64,000 nt of DNA. Source: Streptomyces sp. NBC_01214 (GTDB lineage Bacteria; Actinomycetota; Actinomycetes; Streptomycetales; Streptomycetaceae). Location: assembly GCF_026340975.1 (NCBI RefSeq), contig NZ_JAPEOS010000001.1, positions 3,443,001 through 3,507,000 on the forward strand. The letters are read 5' to 3'. Each line of letters opens with the position of its first letter. Within the stretch, counting starts at the first letter, position 1. Below are positions 60,879 through 64,000 of this stretch, one piece after another. The position numbers and the translations under genes were made by a program. Below the pieces are notes generated by a model. The model ran no database searches. It was not told the DNA's origin and worked only from the letters and a program-made list of their open reading frames with translations.

Positions 60879-62061
60879 CCTGAGTCGAGCCCGTGTCCAC
60901 GTGGTGAGGCGCCATTGGCCTCGAGTCTGGGGCGGGGACGCCTACGCGCTGGTCAGTGGTTGCCCCTGGCGGGCGCCCGGTGCCGCCGGCGTCTGCGATC
61001 AGTCCGCCCGGGGAGGCTCAGGGCGCCCGGACCGTCGGCGGCGACGAGGGAATCACGGCAGGCAGTGTTCGGAGGGCACAACTTGGCGATGAGGGGAGGC
61101 AGTCCGCGCTGTGCGCTGCGCGTTGATCAGGCACCTCATCGACTCCATGGCCTGGGCGGCCGTTCCGCGGACGGGCCCGGTTGGTGGCGGTCGGGTCACA
61201 CGCCGCTGGTGCGGCAGGCTGGGGTATGGCCCGCGGCGGTGTCGAGCTGTTTGAGCCTGTTTTGTCAGGCCGGCTGAGCTCTGGTCATCGGCAGCAGCGC
61301 GGATTCCGGGCACCGTGGAGGCGAGAGACGGGGATCTACCGCAGCGGCGCGCAGTAAGCATGGCTTATCCAACACGAAGGCGTCTTTATTTGCGCTTACT
61401 TCTGTGCGACTGCAGGATTCTGCCGCGGGCAGGAGCGTGAGTCGCACGTGCCACCGCAACCTCTTCGTCGAGCGCGCCCGTGGTTCCCGTGTGTGATGCC
61501 TGCTCCGAGTCCGGATATGTCACCTCCCTCACAGTTCGGGCAGATCCGGCATCCCGGGCGGGGGATGACGGGCTGAGAGCACCGGCGGGAGCCCTACGTG
61601 CAAGAAGGGACAACGAGTGCACCCACCACCACGGTCGGCCGTTCCTGCACTGTCGGCCGTCGCAGCGGGAGAGTTGCCGCAGTTGACGGCAACTAGCCTG
61701 GTGGAGTGGCGACTTGGGCTCCGTCTTCTTCATCGGAGCGGGCGGCGTGCGGGCACCTCGTGAGTGCGTGGGGGACCAGTTCTGACGGACCGTGTCGGTG
61801 GCCGGTGCCGGGACAACCAGTGAGTCCGGCCTGTAGCCGAGAGTAGTCATCGACGTCTGGTGGGCTACCTCCAGTCTGTCTCGTGACAGGGGTCCGAACC
61901 AGCAGGCGAGGAGACGGCATGCTGTGCCGGCTGCCGGATTGATGCGATCTGTCGCCGAATTCTCTAAACAGTTGAGCGTTTGACCTCTGATGTTCACGCT
62001 TTACCTGTCAAGTGCCCAGAGGCACGGCCTCGGGCCCCACCGATTCAGAAGCGAGTCGAGC
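60879..62061. other. 1.18-kb stretch with no supported gene
   Basis: Plus- and minus-strand frames are short, lack ribosome sites and match no domain. GC content drops in places (about 61360-61390 and 61960-61990). There is no tRNA, CRISPR or clear hairpin. The last 80 bp should hold the promoter of the aminotransferase gene. Confidence 0.35.
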
Positions 62062-63108
62062 ATGGTGCGTGTCCGTTCATCCTTGACACAGCTGCCCGCC
62101 TATGTCCCGGGCCGCAAATTGCCCGGTGCGGTAGTGCTGGCCAGCAACGAATCCCCCTACGGGCTGTTGCCCGGTGTAGCCGCAACGCTTACGGAGCTGG
62201 CCGGCGGCGTGTCGAGGTACCCCGACCTGAGCGCCACTTCCCTCGTGCGGGCGATAGCCGGGCACCACGAGGTCGAGCCGGAGCGGATCGCGGTGGGCGC
62301 CGGATCCTCGGAGGTCTGCGGACAGCTGCTGCACTCGGTCGTCGGCTTCGGCGACGAGGTCGTCTTCGGATGGCGGTCCTTCGAGGCGTATCCGATTCTC
62401 ACGGCGGTGGCAGGCGGTGTGGCGGTACGGGTCCCGCTGCGCGACCATGCGCTGGACCTCGACGCCATGGCCGCGGCGATCACCGATCGGACCCGGCTGG
62501 TCTTCGTCTGCAACCCAAACAACCCCACCTCCACCGCGGTCGGTGAGCGGGCGCTCCTCGACTTCGCGGACCGTGTCCCGGAAGACGTGCTGATCGTCGT
62601 CGACGAGGCCTATCGTGAGTACGCGGATCCGGCGCTGGTCCCCGATGCCCTGGCCCTGCTCGGCGACCGCCCCAACGTGGTGGTTCTGCGGACGTTCTCC
62701 AAGGCCTACGGACTGGCGGGACTGCGCGTCGGCTACTGCGTGGCGCCGCCGTGGATCGCCGCTCATGTGCGCAAGGCGCAGGTACCGTTCAGCGTCAGCG
62801 CCCTCGCGCAGGAAGCCGCCGTCGTCGCCCTCGGCGAGCGCGCGGAAGTCGCCCGGCGGGCCGCCCTCACGGTCGTCGAACGGGAGCGCGTGACTCTGAT
62901 GTTGCACGCGCTGGGCTTCGAAGTCCCCGACTCCCAGGCCAACTTCGTGTGGCTACCGCTTGCGGACGAGAGCGCTGACTTCGCCGTCCACTGTCTTGGC
63001 GGGCACGTCGTGGTCCGCCCGTTCCTCGGGGAGGGCGTCCGGGTGACGATCGGACTGCCGCAGGAGAACGAGGCTTTCCTCGATCTCGCCGCGACCTGGA
63101 GAGGCTGA
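62062..63108 (+). CDS. HisC-like PLP-dependent aminotransferase
   Basis: 348 residues from ATG 62062. An upstream ATG at 61990 adds residues unlike the family. The fold-type I landmarks are LASNESPYGLLPGV, AGSSEVCGQLLHSV, VFVCNPNNPTSTAVG, VVDEAYREYAD and the PLP lysine in RTFSKAYGLAGLRVGY, ending with GVRVTIGLPQENEAFL. It belongs to the histidinol-phosphate/aromatic aminotransferase group. Because a PaaN-like aldehyde dehydrogenase gene starts 5 bp after its stop, an aromatic amino acid (phenylalanine-type) route is more likely than histidine synthesis. That is inference. Confidence 0.9.
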   Translation: MVRVRSSLTQLPAYVPGRKLPGAVVLASNESPYGLLPGVAATLTELAGGVSRYPDLSATSLVRAIAGHHEVEPERIAVGAGSSEVCGQLLHSVVGFGDEVVFGWRSFEAYPILTAVAGGVAVRVPLRDHALDLDAMAAAITDRTRLVFVCNPNNPTSTAVGERALLDFADRVPEDVLIVVDEAYREYADPALVPDALALLGDRPNVVVLRTFSKAYGLAGLRVGYCVAPPWIAAHVRKAQVPFSVSALAQEAAVVALGERAEVARRAALTVVERERVTLMLHALGFEVPDSQANFVWLPLADESADFAVHCLGGHVVVRPFLGEGVRVTIGLPQENEAFLDLAATWRG

Positions 63109-63113
63109 AGGCC

Positions 63114-64000
63114 GTGCGCCCTGGTCCTTATGAGCGGCATCGCGAACTGCTTCAGCAAGCCGTGCGGGCCCTCGCCGCCGGTGAATGCCGGCGGCCCTTC
63201 ACGGAGGCGACCGGACAGGATGCTGCCGACGCGGGGATGAGATCGGTCCGAACAGCTGGGAAGGTCTTCGGCTCCCTGCTGGGACGGCCCTTCGATCTCG
63301 ACCAGCCCGGCGAGCTGGGCCGGGTGTGCACCGAGTCCTCGCCATACGGGATCGGCATGGGCATCAGTTACCCGCGATGCGACCCCGCAGCTCTGGTGGC
63401 GGCTGCCGCTCAGGCGACGGCCGGGTGGCGCGCAGCCGGGCTCCGCCGACGAGCCGGGTTGGCCGTGGAGATACTGCGCCGGCTGAACACTCGCAGCCAT
63501 GAGCTGGCCCTTGCGGCGCAGCACACCACGGGGCAGCCGCCGCAGGCGGCGTTCCGGTCCGCGGGGCCGCGCGCCCAGGACCGTGCGCTGGAGGCCGTGG
63601 CCCTTGCCTTCGCGGAGTCGGAGCGCGTTCCGGCGGACCTGAGCTGGGAGAGCGGCCAAGGGACCCAAGGGAGCGGGCAACCGTCGCCGATGCGGGGCAC
63701 CAGCACCCTGGTGCCCCGCGGAGTGTCGCTGCTCATCGGTTGCCCCGACTATCCGCTCTGGAACGGCTACCCGGGTCTGTTCGCCAGCCTGGTGACCGGC
63801 AACCCGGTGATCGTCGCCCCGCATCCGCGTTCCGTGCTGCCGCTGGCCATCACCGTGCGCGTCGCCCGGCAGGTGCTGGCGGAGGCCGGCCACCCACCGG
63901 ACATCGTGACCCTCGCGGTGGCGGAACCAGCGGAACGGCTGCACGAGAGGCTGGCCACGGACCCGGGGGTGCGCATCGTCGACTTCACCGGATCGGCGCA
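63114..64000 (+). CDS. paaN: PaaN-type aldehyde dehydrogenase, 3' end outside window
   Basis: GTG 63114 (GAAGG 2 bp, GGAGAGG 10 bp upstream) opens a frame that stays open to base 64000. Recognisable parts are RPGPYERHRELLQQAVRALA, TPYGIGMGISYP-type SSPYGIGMGISYPRCDPAAL, STLVPRGVSLLIGCPDYPLW and NGYPGLFASLVTGNPVIVAP, which are the N-terminal half of actinobacterial PaaN2-type proteins. The catalytic Cys/Glu lie beyond the window. By family it oxidises a phenylacetate-pathway semialdehyde with NAD(P). It forms an operon with the aminotransferase. Confidence 0.85.
   Translation, partial: MRPGPYERHRELLQQAVRALAAGECRRPFTEATGQDAADAGMRSVRTAGKVFGSLLGRPFDLDQPGELGRVCTESSPYGIGMGISYPRCDPAALVAAAAQATAGWRAAGLRRRAGLAVEILRRLNTRSHELALAAQHTTGQPPQAAFRSAGPRAQDRALEAVALAFAESERVPADLSWESGQGTQGSGQPSPMRGTSTLVPRGVSLLIGCPDYPLWNGYPGLFASLVTGNPVIVAPHPRSVLPLAITVRVARQVLAEAGHPPDIVTLAVAEPAERLHERLATDPGVRIVDFTGSA

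Noticed and set aside
60879..62061. Hidden genes in the 1.18-kb stretch
   Set aside because: Checked on both strands: no start with ribosome site, no domain, no consistent codon bias.

Overview
The window is high-GC actinobacterial DNA and most probably comes from a Streptomyces chromosome. The support is strong G/C third-position bias, GTG starts with AGGAG-type ribosome sites, and family content typical of the genus: tandem secreted S33 peptidases, a SpoIIE/RsbU phosphatase beside a MASE1 sensor, a DesA3-type desaturase with its reductase, remnants of an extracellular contractile injection system, WD40 arrays and IS5/IS630/ISL3 debris. Density of insertion sequences and pseudogenes suggests an accessory or chromosome-arm location. 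That placement is inference.

Left part (1-20 kb). Two tandem alpha/beta hydrolases are followed by a phosphatase/MASE1 pair and, on the other strand, a DUF305 lipoprotein with a small metal-type exported protein. The outstanding feature is a tightly packed six-gene minus-strand operon at 15696-6337. It encodes a small membrane protein, a GMC oxidoreductase, a cyclooxygenase/alpha-dioxygenase-like heme protein, a patatin phospholipase, a metallo-beta-lactamase-fold hydrolase and a CHAT protease fused to a degenerate NTPase, a subtilase-like domain and a winged helix. Together these look like a lipid-release plus fatty-acid-oxygenation pathway under a caspase-like sensor. I know of no described system with this composition. 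Beyond it lie heme A synthase, a deleted P450, an FKBP isomerase and a decayed stretch.

Middle (20-38 kb). Mostly metabolic genes: an exported PHP metallohydrolase, a second GMC oxidoreductase, a three-gene operon (IMPase-like, F420/NADP oxidoreductase-like, hotdog thioesterase) behind a clear inverted-repeat operator, an AraC regulator, a truncated PIG-L deacetylase, a desaturase/reductase pair divergent from a PucR regulator, an MFS exporter, and the tail end of a contractile injection locus.

WD40 and transposon zone (38-56 kb). Three WD40 proteins and three endonuclease/exonuclease/phosphatase (EEP) proteins occur here. Two WD40 genes are, or were, immediately followed by an EEP gene: one EEP is destroyed apart from its first codons, the other has been pushed 2.2 kb away by IS material. 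A complete 1,635-bp IS with TTA target duplication and an intact IS630 with about 40-bp perfect terminal repeats are both delimited. Fragments of IS5, ISL3, SDR and membrane-protein genes fill the gaps.

Right part (56-64 kb). A class I amidotransferase diverges from a LysR regulator. An HxlR/SnoaL pair lies behind a perfect 23-bp palindrome. Then come a 4HBT-type thioesterase, an atypical lipoprotein, and a HisC-like aminotransferase followed by a PaaN-type aldehyde dehydrogenase that runs off the window.
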